Below are positions 7,679-16,055 of a DNA stretch of 32,245 nucleotides, in pieces. The DNA is taken from the NCBI GenBank assembly GCA_026399075.1, contig JAPLRR010000035.1, forward strand, positions 1-32,245, in the 5' to 3' direction. Origin of the DNA: Methylococcales bacterium (GTDB lineage Bacteria; Pseudomonadota; Gammaproteobacteria; Methylococcales; Methylomonadaceae). The position numbers were made by a program, and so were the translations under genes. Position 1 is the first letter of the stretch. The number at the start of each line of letters is the position of its first letter. Below the pieces are notes generated by a model, which made no database searches, was not told where the DNA came from, and worked only from the letters and a program-made list of their open reading frames with translations.

Positions 7679-9568
7679 ATGTCAATCCGTATTAGCCCAC
7701 CTTTTATAATCAGTTTGCTTGCCAGTTTGTTGTTGGCAGGATGTGCGCCTACCCGGCAAATTGCCATTGATTATCCCGCCACCCAAGTTAATGATGGGCA
7801 GGCGACCCAAGCGCGCCAGTTTCAAGCGTTGCCAGGTTTTTCAGTTATTGATGGCGATGATTATTATGTGCGCTTAATTTCAGAATTCGATTTTAAGGGC
7901 GACAATGTGCTGAAGAGTGGCTGTAATAATATGACGCCTACTTATGATAAAGGCGATTTGTCTTCCGCACTTATTTTTAGCGTCCGTAACGACAGCCTCA
8001 AATTTAGCAATGAAGCCGCTGGTTTTTTATATCAGGCAACCTCAGGGAAGTGCAATTTTAAATTTGATGCCAAAAAGATTACCCTGACCCCGTGGATGCG
8101 TTTGGATTCGGGTAAAGAAACGTCGGTTGATTATAGTTTTTATTCCAGTGCTAACAGTGATGTCGATGTTAAAGGCTTGGTTGGGGATGTGACCACCGCC
8201 AGCAATTTATTGGCATTGACGGGGGTGGGTATGGGTGTTGCCATGGTTGGGCAGTTTGCTGGCCAGTGGGCGAAAAGCAATGTGCCTGTTGCCACCACGC
8301 CAGCGCCTACCTCGGTAAAACGCAGCTCTGAATCGCATTCATTGCCAGCTATTGTGTCTTATTCAGGTAAAACCGGAGTGCTAAACCAGACGGTTTTTAA
8401 GGTTTATGCGGTGGCTGAAGGGGGCGTTAATATATTAGGTTCTGATACCCAGCCTTTAGGCGAGTTAAAAATTTATCCTGAAATTATTCCGTCTTTATTA
8501 TTAAAGTCGACACCTGAGGGCATTCCAGACGCACGCGACTTGTCGTTCGATGAAATTGGTTATTTGCCGATAAAATCAACGGCGGGCGAAGTTAAATTGA
8601 TGGAATTGATCGGGCAATCTAAGCATCCTGCAAAACCCAATTTAAAACCAAACTGGAACAGCTACGAGGAAGTCGAGAATAATTGCCGAAAAATCAAGCT
8701 GGTGCTCAAGGATTTAGGGTTTAATAAATTTGACCGGGATGCGTTCATTTATTATTTTTTGGCGAATAGCAGTGCGTGGAAAAATTATAACATGCCACCA
8801 CAAAAAGCCTTGGCTGATGGGGTTTCGCTAAAAGTTATGGAAACTTACCGCAGCCAAAATTTTGCTAACTGCTTGGTGGTTGACGATTATGCGGTCATGA
8901 AGGCCATGGGCTTACCGGTAAATTTGCCAGCCGATTGGCAGCAAGCTGAAGCATCGGGGCAGAAACAAGAGCAGTTTTTTACGCCCTTAAAGTCGATAGA
9001 ACGGCAACTGGTTTCAGTACTTAAAAATCCTAACAAAGCGGAAATGGAGCAACAAATGTTTCCCTTGTTGGCTACTGCCAAGCCAGGTGAGGGAACGGTG
9101 CTGTTGCAAAATCATTTAGGCAATTTTGGTTTGGAGAAATTGCTGGCACCGCCAGCAGCAACGCCAGTTGCTGCCGTTGCGCCGTCATCAGAAGCGCTTC
9201 CAGCCGAAGTTTCGCCTTCTTTGCCAGTGCCTGAGCCCTCCGCTATTCCTGGGGAAGGACTCATTATAAGCGCCCGTCAACTCGTGCAGGTTTTTTCAGG
9301 ATTGGCCATCAACGAATTGAGTTGTGCCCGTGTTCTGCCTGGGCAGCAAGGTAGTGCGGCGGCAACAGTGGGTATTTTGTTGTTCACCACTAAGGACGGC
9401 AGTCCCCGCGCAAAAGGCGGGGCAATGGAATTTGAATTTTCGGCTGGAAAAATAAGCCGCATTGCTTTCCAGTTGCCCACTTACCGCGATTTTGAACAGG
9501 ATGTGCTTGATCGTCCTGAAGTGGGAGGCTGTCGGATTGAACCGGCTTTTTTGGGGAAACTACACTAA
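7679..9568 (+). CDS. Large orphan lipoprotein
   Basis: A 629-residue protein I cannot assign to a family. It begins with a lipoprotein signal peptide: a hydrophobic stretch at about residues 8-20, then LAGC with the acylated cysteine at position 22, followed by Ala-Pro, which favours outer-membrane sorting. A second hydrophobic, Gly/Ala/Met-rich segment lies at about 178-198. A Pro/Ala/Ser-rich linker at about 486-522 separates a large N-terminal part from a roughly 100-residue C-terminal domain that carries two cysteines (near 549 and 619). Six further cysteines in the first 410 residues suggest disulfides in the periplasm. It has TAAGG before the ATG and ends 77 bases before the hemerythrin gene. 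Confidence 0.85.
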   Translation: MSIRISPPFIISLLASLLLAGCAPTRQIAIDYPATQVNDGQATQARQFQALPGFSVIDGDDYYVRLISEFDFKGDNVLKSGCNNMTPTYDKGDLSSALIFSVRNDSLKFSNEAAGFLYQATSGKCNFKFDAKKITLTPWMRLDSGKETSVDYSFYSSANSDVDVKGLVGDVTTASNLLALTGVGMGVAMVGQFAGQWAKSNVPVATTPAPTSVKRSSESHSLPAIVSYSGKTGVLNQTVFKVYAVAEGGVNILGSDTQPLGELKIYPEIIPSLLLKSTPEGIPDARDLSFDEIGYLPIKSTAGEVKLMELIGQSKHPAKPNLKPNWNSYEEVENNCRKIKLVLKDLGFNKFDRDAFIYYFLANSSAWKNYNMPPQKALADGVSLKVMETYRSQNFANCLVVDDYAVMKAMGLPVNLPADWQQAEASGQKQEQFFTPLKSIERQLVSVLKNPNKAEMEQQMFPLLATAKPGEGTVLLQNHLGNFGLEKLLAPPAATPVAAVAPSSEALPAEVSPSLPVPEPSAIPGEGLIISARQLVQVFSGLAINELSCARVLPGQQGSAAATVGILLFTTKDGSPRAKGGAMEFEFSAGKISRIAFQLPTYRDFEQDVLDRPEVGGCRIEPAFLGKLH

Positions 9569-9645
9569 CATTGACTTCAAGCTGAATATAATCCATAATT
9601 TTTGCGCGGTTAATATAATTATAATCAAAACTTGAGGAGAGCAGT

Positions 9646-10044
9646 ATGGCTTTAATTACTTGGACAGCTAGTCAATATGGTACCAATGTTGGTTTCGCTG
9701 ATGATGAGCATAAGATTTTGTTTGACAAGCTAAATAAATTGTACGACTTGGCCATTGGCGGCGCTGCGCGGGCTGCAATCGGTGCGCAATTGGATGATCT
9801 GATTGCTTATGTTGTTGGGCATTTTGCCCATGAAGAAAAAGAAATGGCCGCAAAAAATTATGCGGGTTTGGAGCGCCACAAAGCCGAACATGAAGCCTTG
9901 ATTGGCATTTGTGGCGGCTTACAAACCAAGTTCCACGCTGGTGAAGCAGACGTTACAGAAGAGGTTGGGCAAATGGTTAAGGGTTGGCTGGATAGCCATA
10001 TCCCAACTTTTGACAAGGCTTATGCCGAAGCGTTAAATAGTTAA
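9646..10044 (+). CDS. Bacteriohemerythrin
   Basis: A 132-residue single-domain hemerythrin, a four-helix bundle that binds O2 reversibly at a non-haem di-iron centre in the cytoplasm. All expected ligands are visible: His22, His59 and Glu63 (HFAHE), His78 and His82 (RHKAEH), His118 and Asp123 (HIPTFD). There is no transducer or GGDEF partner domain, so it is a carrier, scavenger or store rather than an obvious sensor. In methanotrophs a soluble hemerythrin has been linked to oxygen supply to particulate methane monooxygenase. Here the gene lies just upstream of the cytochrome oxidase operon but ends at its own terminator. It has a strong GAGGAG ribosome site. Confidence 0.96.
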   Translation: MALITWTASQYGTNVGFADDEHKILFDKLNKLYDLAIGGAARAAIGAQLDDLIAYVVGHFAHEEKEMAAKNYAGLERHKAEHEALIGICGGLQTKFHAGEADVTEEVGQMVKGWLDSHIPTFDKAYAEALNS

Positions 10045-10064
10045 TAGACGCTTTTTATTGAAAG

Positions 10065-10103
10065 AGGCTTGTGAAATCTCTGATTCACAAGCCTTTTTTT
10101 TTT
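10065..10103 (+). terminator. Intrinsic terminator after hemerythrin
   Basis: An 11-base-pair perfect stem (10065-10075 with 10084-10094) with an 8-base loop is followed by a run of ten T. It lies 20 bases after the hemerythrin stop and separates this gene from the cox operon. Confidence 0.92.
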
Positions 10104-10286
10104 GCCAAATTAAAATCAGCAAAGGACAGCTGGTATATATAAGCTTCATAGGTTAAAATTTCCCCGTTTTTTGTGATAATTATTACGTAAAGGGAACAAT
10201 GCCAGCTTTTTTTGCGCGGCTTGAAATTACGAAACGATATAACACTTATCAAAAAGTTTTATAACTACTATCGAAGAGGCTGCTCC

Positions 10287-11411
10287 GTGAACAAAACAAA
10301 GCAACTATTCGCAAGTCTGATCTTAACGGCTTTAGGGCTAGGAACAGCGCATGCGGACTATACGCTCAATTTAATGAAAGGGGTCACAAAGGTCAGTAAT
10401 GACATTTATGACCTGCATATGCTGATTTTATGGATCTGTGTGGCCATAGGTGTTGGTGTGTTTGGCACTATGTTCTACTCGATTTACCATCACCGTAAAT
10501 CAAAAGGCCATAAAGCTGCCCAGTTCCATGAAAATACCACAGTTGAAATTATCTGGACGATAATCCCGACCTTGATATTAGTTGGTATGGCAATTCCTGC
10601 GACCAAGACTATGCTGGAATTGAATGATATTGAAAAATCAGACATGACCATACAAGTGACCGGAAAGCAATGGTATTGGGATTATAAATATCTGAGCAAT
10701 GATATCCATTTTGAAAGTCATTTGGATGAGCAAAGTGAAAAGACCCATCGGACTAAAGGTGCGGATCCCCGTACTGTGCCCCATTACTTGTTAAATGTGG
10801 ATAAGCCCTTAGTCATCCCAGTCAAGAAAAAAATTCGTTTTGTGTTGACCTCTGCTGATGTAATCCACTCTTGGTGGGTGCCGGATCTAGGTTGGAAAAA
10901 AGATGCCAACCCCGGTTTTGTCAATGAAGCATGGACTTATGTTGAAAAGCCGGGTACTTATCGTGGCCAATGTACTGAATTGTGCGGACGTGACCATGGT
11001 TTTATGCCGATTGTGGTCGTTGCCATGGAACAAGCCGATTACGATGCGTGGGTCAAAAAGACATCAGAGCAACAAAAACAAAAGCCAGATTTAAGCGACC
11101 AAACGCGTGAGCAACTTTTGGCGCATGGCGAATCGGTTTATTTAAAAAATTGTGTCGGCTGTCATCAAATTGATGGGGCAGGTGTCCCTGGGCTGATCCC
11201 TGCGTTAACAGGCAGTGCTAAAGTGACCGGAAAATGGGAGAACTTGGATGGTTTCCTGCGGGCAGGTACCTCAAAAATGCCGAAGTTTGACAAATTGAAC
11301 GGCAAGGAATTTGCAGAACTAATGACTTACGTGCGTAATAATTTGGGTAATAAAGTCGGCGACGAGTTACAGCCAAAGCAAACTGCGCTTCCCGATGATG
11401 ACGATGAATAA
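10287..11411 (+). CDS. coxB: Cytochrome c oxidase subunit II with cytochrome c domain
   Basis: The electron-entry subunit of an aa3-type oxidase. I chose the GTG at 10287 (374 residues): it has a GAAGAGG ribosome site and gives a normal signal peptide cut after Ala23, whereas the ATG at 10212 adds 25 unlikely residues. Two membrane helices follow (about 42-66 and 86-108), then the periplasmic CuA domain with ligands His194, Cys229, Glu231, Cys233, His237 and Met240. A C-terminal class I cytochrome c domain carries CVGCH (289-293) and a likely axial Met331. The fused haem domain lets the subunit take electrons directly from a c-type carrier, as in Pseudomonas-type aa3 oxidases. Confidence 0.96.
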   Translation: MNKTKQLFASLILTALGLGTAHADYTLNLMKGVTKVSNDIYDLHMLILWICVAIGVGVFGTMFYSIYHHRKSKGHKAAQFHENTTVEIIWTIIPTLILVGMAIPATKTMLELNDIEKSDMTIQVTGKQWYWDYKYLSNDIHFESHLDEQSEKTHRTKGADPRTVPHYLLNVDKPLVIPVKKKIRFVLTSADVIHSWWVPDLGWKKDANPGFVNEAWTYVEKPGTYRGQCTELCGRDHGFMPIVVVAMEQADYDAWVKKTSEQQKQKPDLSDQTREQLLAHGESVYLKNCVGCHQIDGAGVPGLIPALTGSAKVTGKWENLDGFLRAGTSKMPKFDKLNGKEFAELMTYVRNNLGNKVGDELQPKQTALPDDDDE

Positions 11412-11466
11412 GCCATTTTTACGCTTATCCACGCACTCTTTTTTATTTATTTTCGAGGTATAAAGT

Positions 11467-13110
11467 ATGTCTGCTGTCGTTTCTGAACATGATGACCATC
11501 ATGCTGATGATCATCACGATCACGGCCCTGCCAAGGGGTTGTTAAGATGGATTATAACCACTAACCATAAAGATATAGGGACGTTGTATTTGTTGTTTGC
11601 GTTGGCGATGTTTTTTGTTGGCGGGGCAATGGCAATGGTTATCCGTGCTGAGCTGTTTGAGCCTGGGCTACAGTTTGTAGACCCTGCATTTTTTAATTCA
11701 ATGACCACTATGCACGCATTGGTCATGGTGTTTGGCGCTGTTATGCCTGCCTTTGTTGGCTTGGCAAACTGGCAAATCCCACTGATGATAGGCGCTGCGG
11801 ATATGGCGTTGCCGCGCATGAACAACATGAGCTTCTGGATGTTGGTCGCGGGCGTGTTGTTGCTGGCCAGCACCTTGTTTATGGAAGGTGGCGCGCCGAA
11901 TGGTGGCTGGACTTTATACCCCCCGTTGGTGTTGCAACCGATTACCGTTGGTAAGGCGATGCCGTTTGCGGTGTTTTCAGTGCACTTATTGGGTATTTCA
12001 TCCATTATGGGTGCCATTAACATCATCGCGACTATTTTCAATATGCGTGCAAAATCCATGAAAATGATGGATATGCCATTATTTGTTTGGACTTGGTTAA
12101 TCACTGCCTTCTTATTGATTGCTGTTATGCCAGTTTTTGCCGGCGCAGTGACCATGTTGTTGACTGATAAGTTTTTCCATACCAGCTTTTTTAATGCGGC
12201 TGGCGGTGGTGATCCTGTGCTATATCAACATATATTCTGGTTCTTCGGACATCCAGAAGTATATATCATGATTTTGCCGACTTTTGGTGTCGCTTCCACC
12301 ATCATCCCAGTGTTTGCCCGTAAGCCTTTGTTTGGTTATGCCTCAATGGTTTGGGCAACGGGTTCAATCGCCTTTTTGTCATTTATCGTTTGGGCCCACC
12401 ACATGTTTACTGTGGGTATGCCTATCGCGGGTGAGTTGTACTTCATGTACGCCACGATGATCATTGCTGTGCCAACTGGCGTTAAAGTCTTTAACTGGAC
12501 GGCAACCATGTGGAAAGGTGCGATGACTTTTGAAACACCGATGTTGTTTTCAATTGCGTTTGTCGTGTTGTTTACCATGGGTGGTTTTACGGGTTTGATG
12601 ATGTCCATCGCACCAACAGACTTCCAATACCATGACACGTATTTTATTGTTGCCCATTTCCATTACACTTTAGTCCCTGCGTCGGTCTTTATTTTAATGG
12701 CGGCGGGTTACTTTTGGTTGCCGAAATGGACTGGACACATGTACAACGAAAAAATCGGCCAGCTGCATTTTTGGTTGTCGGTCATTTCCGTAAACATCTT
12801 ATTTTTCCCCCAGCATTTCTTAGGCTTGGCCGGTATGCCACGCCGTATTCCAGATTATGCGGTGCAGTTTGCTGATTGGAATATGATTTCCAGTGTTGGT
12901 GGTTTTATTTTTGGCATCAGCCAACTGTTGTTCTTGTATATCGTTATTGACACGATTAAGGGCGGCACTGGTGAAAAAGTCAGTGATGAAGTGTGGGAAG
13001 ATGCGGCCCAACATAGCTTGGAATGGACGTTGCCATCACCACTCCCTTATCATACTTGGACGACACCACCAACATCAGTTCCAACTGAACACGTTTTGGA
13101 TGCCCATTAA
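11467..13110 (+). CDS. coxA: Cytochrome c oxidase subunit I
   Basis: The catalytic subunit of the proton-pumping haem-copper oxidase (haem a, haem a3-CuB) in the inner membrane. The 547-residue protein has about 12 membrane helices. Diagnostic sites: His83 (MHALVMVFG) for low-spin haem a; GHPEVYI, whose His binds CuB and whose Tyr forms the His-Tyr cross-link; the CuB pair in WAHHMFTVGM; and HDTYFIVAHFHY with the haem a3 and haem a histidines. This is the A-type pattern. The N-terminus is rich in His and Asp (residues 8-19), as in related oxidases. A GAGG ribosome site precedes the ATG. Confidence 0.98.
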   Translation: MSAVVSEHDDHHADDHHDHGPAKGLLRWIITTNHKDIGTLYLLFALAMFFVGGAMAMVIRAELFEPGLQFVDPAFFNSMTTMHALVMVFGAVMPAFVGLANWQIPLMIGAADMALPRMNNMSFWMLVAGVLLLASTLFMEGGAPNGGWTLYPPLVLQPITVGKAMPFAVFSVHLLGISSIMGAINIIATIFNMRAKSMKMMDMPLFVWTWLITAFLLIAVMPVFAGAVTMLLTDKFFHTSFFNAAGGGDPVLYQHIFWFFGHPEVYIMILPTFGVASTIIPVFARKPLFGYASMVWATGSIAFLSFIVWAHHMFTVGMPIAGELYFMYATMIIAVPTGVKVFNWTATMWKGAMTFETPMLFSIAFVVLFTMGGFTGLMMSIAPTDFQYHDTYFIVAHFHYTLVPASVFILMAAGYFWLPKWTGHMYNEKIGQLHFWLSVISVNILFFPQHFLGLAGMPRRIPDYAVQFADWNMISSVGGFIFGISQLLFLYIVIDTIKGGTGEKVSDEVWEDAAQHSLEWTLPSPLPYHTWTTPPTSVPTEHVLDAH

Positions 13111-13122
13111 GAGGTACTAGAA

Positions 13123-13155
13123 ACCACATTGCTTGCAGTAGGCGGGCAATGTGGT
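13123..13155 (+). repeat. Intra-operon hairpin between coxA and small peptide gene
   Basis: A perfect 10-base inverted repeat (13123-13132 with 13146-13155) starts 12 bases after the coxA stop and ends 9 bases before the next start codon. There is no T run, so it is not an intrinsic terminator. It is placed to protect the coxBA part of the transcript or to limit translation of what follows. Confidence 0.6.
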
Positions 13156-13164
13156 AAACAACAC

Positions 13165-13263
13165 ATGACAACTAAAAATAAAAATATCTTAACGGCTGTG
13201 GTTTTAGTGGCCATCACTGTGATTGTTTATCTGTTCGCGGTGGCGCAAGCGGTCTCCCAATGA
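13165..13263 (+). CDS. 32-residue cytochrome oxidase small membrane peptide
   Basis: A short frame starting MTTKNKN, then a single membrane helix (about residues 8-28), ending AVSQ. Its stop overlaps the ctaG start (ATGA), which indicates translational coupling. In other proteobacteria a comparably small single-helix protein, usually annotated as a cytochrome oxidase small assembly protein, lies in the same place between coxA and ctaG. The call rests on position, helix and coupling because the peptide is too short for firm homology. There is no strong ribosome site; the intra-operon hairpin lies just upstream. Confidence 0.72.
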   Translation: MTTKNKNILTAVVLVAITVIVYLFAVAQAVSQ

Positions 13264-13802
13264 GTGAAGACTTAGGCAAAAAAAATGTTAAGTTAGCGCG
13301 TAAATTGGTGCTGGTTGCGGCTGCTATGTTTGGCTTTGGTTATGCGTTAGTGCCTATTTATGATGTGCTGTGTGAATGGAAGTGGATAGAGCGGGATAGG
13401 CCGGATGCCATTAAGCAAGTGCCTATTGCGGCTTATAAGGTCGATTTGGCTAGGGAAATTACCATAGAGTTTATGACGACACTCAATGAGTCTACCGCTA
13501 TGGAATTCCATGCCGAAAAAAAACAGCTAAAAGTTCATCCGGGTGAGTATCATACAGTGAATTTTTATGCCAAAAACTTGACCGATAAGGTGATGGTTGC
13601 AAGGGCTATTGCCAGCTTTTCACCTGCACTCACCAGTCGCTATTTTGAGAAAATAGAATGTTTTTGTTTTTCGGAGCAAACATTTAAAGCAAAAGAGGCG
13701 AAAACAATGCCCATGCGGTTTGTGATCAATCCTGAGCTGCCTAAAGATTACGAAACAATTACGCTGTCATACACATTTTTTGATAATACTGAAATTCAGT
13801 AA
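13260..13802 (+). CDS. ctaG: CtaG/Cox11, CuB copper chaperone
   Basis: Delivers copper to the CuB site of subunit I. The 180-residue protein has one N-terminal membrane helix (about 15-34, Nin-Cout) and an immunoglobulin-like periplasmic domain. The copper-binding motif CFCF is at residues 134-137 (Cys134 and Cys136), and Cys38 just after the helix is also conserved in the family. The length and the LVPIYDVLCEW segment are typical. It overlaps the small peptide gene by four bases and precedes coxC by 18 bases. Confidence 0.97.
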   Translation: MSEDLGKKNVKLARKLVLVAAAMFGFGYALVPIYDVLCEWKWIERDRPDAIKQVPIAAYKVDLAREITIEFMTTLNESTAMEFHAEKKQLKVHPGEYHTVNFYAKNLTDKVMVARAIASFSPALTSRYFEKIECFCFSEQTFKAKEAKTMPMRFVINPELPKDYETITLSYTFFDNTEIQ

Positions 13803-13820
13803 AAAAGAGAGGGGAAGTTT

Positions 13821-14723
13821 ATGTCTACAAATACCGCTTATTACATTCCGCATAAAGCGACTTGGCCCGTTATTGGCACCGCTGGTTTAATGACTATGTT
13901 GGCTGGGTTTGCAAATTTATTGAATGGTTCATCCATAGGCCCTGCGTTGATGGTCGTTGGGTTGCTTATTTTTGTCACCATGTTGGTTGGTTGGTTTACC
14001 CTGCAAGCCAAAGAAAGTGAATCCGGCATGTATAACCATGATGTTGGTATTTCATATCGCATGGGCATGATGTGGTTCATTTTTTCTGAAATTGTCTTTT
14101 TCGCGGTGTTTTTCGGTACGTTATGGTACACACGCAACTTGTCTGTGCCTTGGTTGGGTGAAGAAATCCCCAAGATGGCCAAAGAAACTGCCGAAGCTTA
14201 CTTTGGTACAGGAAATTCAGGGTTTACAGCACATTGGCCAACGAATGGCCCAGGAAAATTGGTTGACGGGGCAATCAGCTCTAAAGGCGAGTTTGAGCCT
14301 ATGGGGGCTTGGGGCTTGCCTTTTTTAAACACTTTGATACTGCTAACTAGTGGTGTGAGCTGTACTTGGGCGCATCACGGCTTGCTGGCAAAAAACCGTG
14401 AGCAACTGATAAAAGGCTTAATCGTCACCGTTGCCTTGGGCTTTTTGTTTGTCGCTTGCCAAGCAATTGAATACCACGAAGCTTACACAGAAATGGGCTT
14501 GACCTTAGGTTCAGGCATTTATGGGTCTACGTTCTTTATGCTGACGGGCTTCCATGGTTTCCATGTGTGTGTAGGGGCAATAATCCTGAGTGTGGTTTTA
14601 TTCCGTAGCGCGAAAGGTCACTTCAAGCCAGAAAACCATTTTGCCTTTGAAGCGGCAGCATGGTACTGGCATTTTGTGGATGTGGTGTGGTTAGGTTTGT
14701 TTATTTTTGTATATTTGATGTAA
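13821..14723 (+). CDS. coxC: Cytochrome c oxidase subunit III
   Basis: The non-catalytic core subunit of the aa3 oxidase, which stabilises the complex and binds lipid. The 300-residue protein has seven predicted helices with the family stretches WPVIG near the start, MGMMWFIFSEIVFFAVFFG in the middle and HFVDVVWLGLFIFVYLM at the end. GAGAGGGGA before the ATG is a good ribosome site. It is the last gene of the structural cox operon: a strong terminator lies 20 bases later. Confidence 0.98.
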   Translation: MSTNTAYYIPHKATWPVIGTAGLMTMLAGFANLLNGSSIGPALMVVGLLIFVTMLVGWFTLQAKESESGMYNHDVGISYRMGMMWFIFSEIVFFAVFFGTLWYTRNLSVPWLGEEIPKMAKETAEAYFGTGNSGFTAHWPTNGPGKLVDGAISSKGEFEPMGAWGLPFLNTLILLTSGVSCTWAHHGLLAKNREQLIKGLIVTVALGFLFVACQAIEYHEAYTEMGLTLGSGIYGSTFFMLTGFHGFHVCVGAIILSVVLFRSAKGHFKPENHFAFEAAAWYWHFVDVVWLGLFIFVYLM

Positions 14724-14742
14724 CTATTACTGCAACACCCAT

Positions 14743-14778
14743 AAAAGCGCTGCCTAAAACAGGCAGCGCTTTTTTTTT
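14743..14778 (+). terminator. Intrinsic terminator of the cox operon
   Basis: A perfect 13-base-pair stem (14743-14755 with 14761-14773), a 5-base loop and a run of T through 14778. It separates coxBA-ctaG-coxC from the SURF1-to-rpoH run, which must therefore have its own promoter or depend on read-through. Confidence 0.95.
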
Positions 14779-14916
14779 GTCAACATGCATGCGACTTAAG
14801 GTAATGTGGCTAAATTAACTTATTGTCAAAAAAGAGGGGAGGGCAGAATTCACAATGGCTAATCTAGGGCATTATACGACACAAGGAAAACAAACTAAGT
14901 AAAGGCATTGTCAACA

Positions 14917-14946
14917 ACCCCCCTCTCTTGGGCGAGGGTTGGATGG
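14917..14946. repeat. Degenerate CCCTC...GAGGG palindromic repeat
   Basis: A C-run, TCTCTTGGGCGAGGG and a GGATGG tail resemble the better-preserved element at 31868-31900, allowing changes and a shorter centre. It lies in the 208-base stretch between the cox terminator and the DUF2909 gene, which holds no other feature I can support. The relationship of the two copies is inferred by eye. Confidence 0.4.
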
Positions 14947-14986
14947 CAGCTTTTGCCTTTTTAAGTCCCTAATCAAGCCGTTTGCC

Positions 14987-15226
14987 CTAGTCTGGTTTTT
15001 GCATGTGCATTCCTGCACCTAAACCCTCCGGCTCATACAGACCCGTGGCAACGGCAATAAATATTAGAATAAATAACACTACAGACAGGCCGATACGGAA
15101 AGTTAGGGCTTTAAGGGTTTTATCTGAAGTCTCTTCAGGGCTACGGTTCATTAGATGGAAAAGGGCTGAACCTAGGCTGATTAAAATCAAGATAAAGGCA
15201 ATTATGACGAGTGTTTTGATAATCAT
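14987..15226 (-). CDS. DUF2909 twin-transmembrane protein
   Basis: A 79-residue protein with two hydrophobic helices (about residues 3-26 and 46-67) joined by a short polar loop, and a C-terminal GLGAGMH stretch. It fits the DUF2909 family, small inner-membrane proteins found next to cytochrome oxidase assembly genes in gammaproteobacteria. Biochemical role is unknown. It lies on the opposite strand to the rest of the cox region, diverging from SURF1, with 115 bases between the two starts that probably hold both promoters. Confidence 0.82.
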   Translation of the reverse strand: MIIKTLVIIAFILILISLGSALFHLMNRSPEETSDKTLKALTFRIGLSVVLFILIFIAVATGLYEPEGLGAGMHMQKPD

Positions 15227-15341
15227 GGTAAAGTTAGCCTTAAGTGATAAAAAAGATTTGGCTTTCTATTCTCGTTGATTAATGGGATTGTGCCAATAGC
15301 TTTAACAAAAAAAGCTGGATATATAATAAGGGTTGAACACC

Positions 15342-16055
15342 ATGCGGTTTGAAAAAGCGCCAACAGTGGCGTATTTATGTTTGATGCCAATGTTGATAGC
15401 CTTGGGAATGTGGCAGCTAGGGAGGTCAGAAGAAAAAAAATTATTTCTTGAGCAACAGCAACAAGGTCTGTTGGCGGCTGGGACACTGACTTTAACAGCC
15501 GCTATTGATAAGGATGTTGATGGGCTCAAATATAAAAAAGTGCAGGGAGTAGGGCGCTATGATATGGCGCACCAGTTTTTATTGGACAATCAAATTAACG
15601 GGGGTAAGCCAGGTTATTTCATTCTAACGCCGTTCGTGCTGGAAGGTGGGGCCAAGGCGGTGCTGGTGAATAGGGGATGGCTTCCAGCGTATCCAGATAG
15701 GTCGGTGTTGCCAGGCATAACAATTAACCGGCAACAAACGGCGATAACTGGCCGAATAAACAGTTTTCCAAGTGTTGGGATAAAGTTGGCGGGAGCCCAA
15801 ATTCCTACTGAGGGCTGGCCATCGGTTATACAGGTGGTTGACGCCGGGATTTTGGCCAATAAATTGGCCTATCCCGTATTTTCATTTCAAGTAGAGTTAG
15901 ATAAAGACCAGGCTGAGGGCTATAAGCGGGAATGGCAAACAACAAAAATTATGCAGCCAGAACAACATACCGCTTATGCCGTGCAATGGTTTGCATTGGC
16001 ATTCACGCTCACAATATTATTTATAGGGTACTGTTTTAAAAAAAATGATCAATAA
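15342..16055 (+). CDS. SURF1-family cytochrome oxidase assembly protein
   Basis: SURF1 (Shy1) proteins help put haem a into subunit I in the inner membrane. This protein has the usual two helices at the ends (about 7-26 and 212-231) around a periplasmic domain. The family patterns FLLDNQINGGKPGYFILTPF and LVNRGWLP are present. I chose the ATG at 15342 (237 residues) because AAGGG at 15328-15332 is spaced well for it; the TTG at 15333 would touch that box directly. The frame overlaps the next gene by 11 bases, so the two are translationally coupled. Confidence 0.94.
   Translation: MRFEKAPTVAYLCLMPMLIALGMWQLGRSEEKKLFLEQQQQGLLAAGTLTLTAAIDKDVDGLKYKKVQGVGRYDMAHQFLLDNQINGGKPGYFILTPFVLEGGAKAVLVNRGWLPAYPDRSVLPGITINRQQTAITGRINSFPSVGIKLAGAQIPTEGWPSVIQVVDAGILANKLAYPVFSFQVELDKDQAEGYKREWQTTKIMQPEQHTAYAVQWFALAFTLTILFIGYCFKKNDQ

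Noticed and set aside
10212..10286. Upstream ATG for coxB
   Set aside because: It would put 25 basic residues before a normal signal peptide; the GTG at 10287 has a better ribosome site.
11520..12155. Long open frame antisense to coxA
   Set aside because: It is the shadow of a membrane-protein gene; coxA in the other strand has every catalytic residue.
15322..15327. TATAAT as the promoter -10 for SURF1
   Set aside because: It is only 14 bases from the start codon, so the ribosome site would lie upstream of the transcript start, and no -35 is visible.
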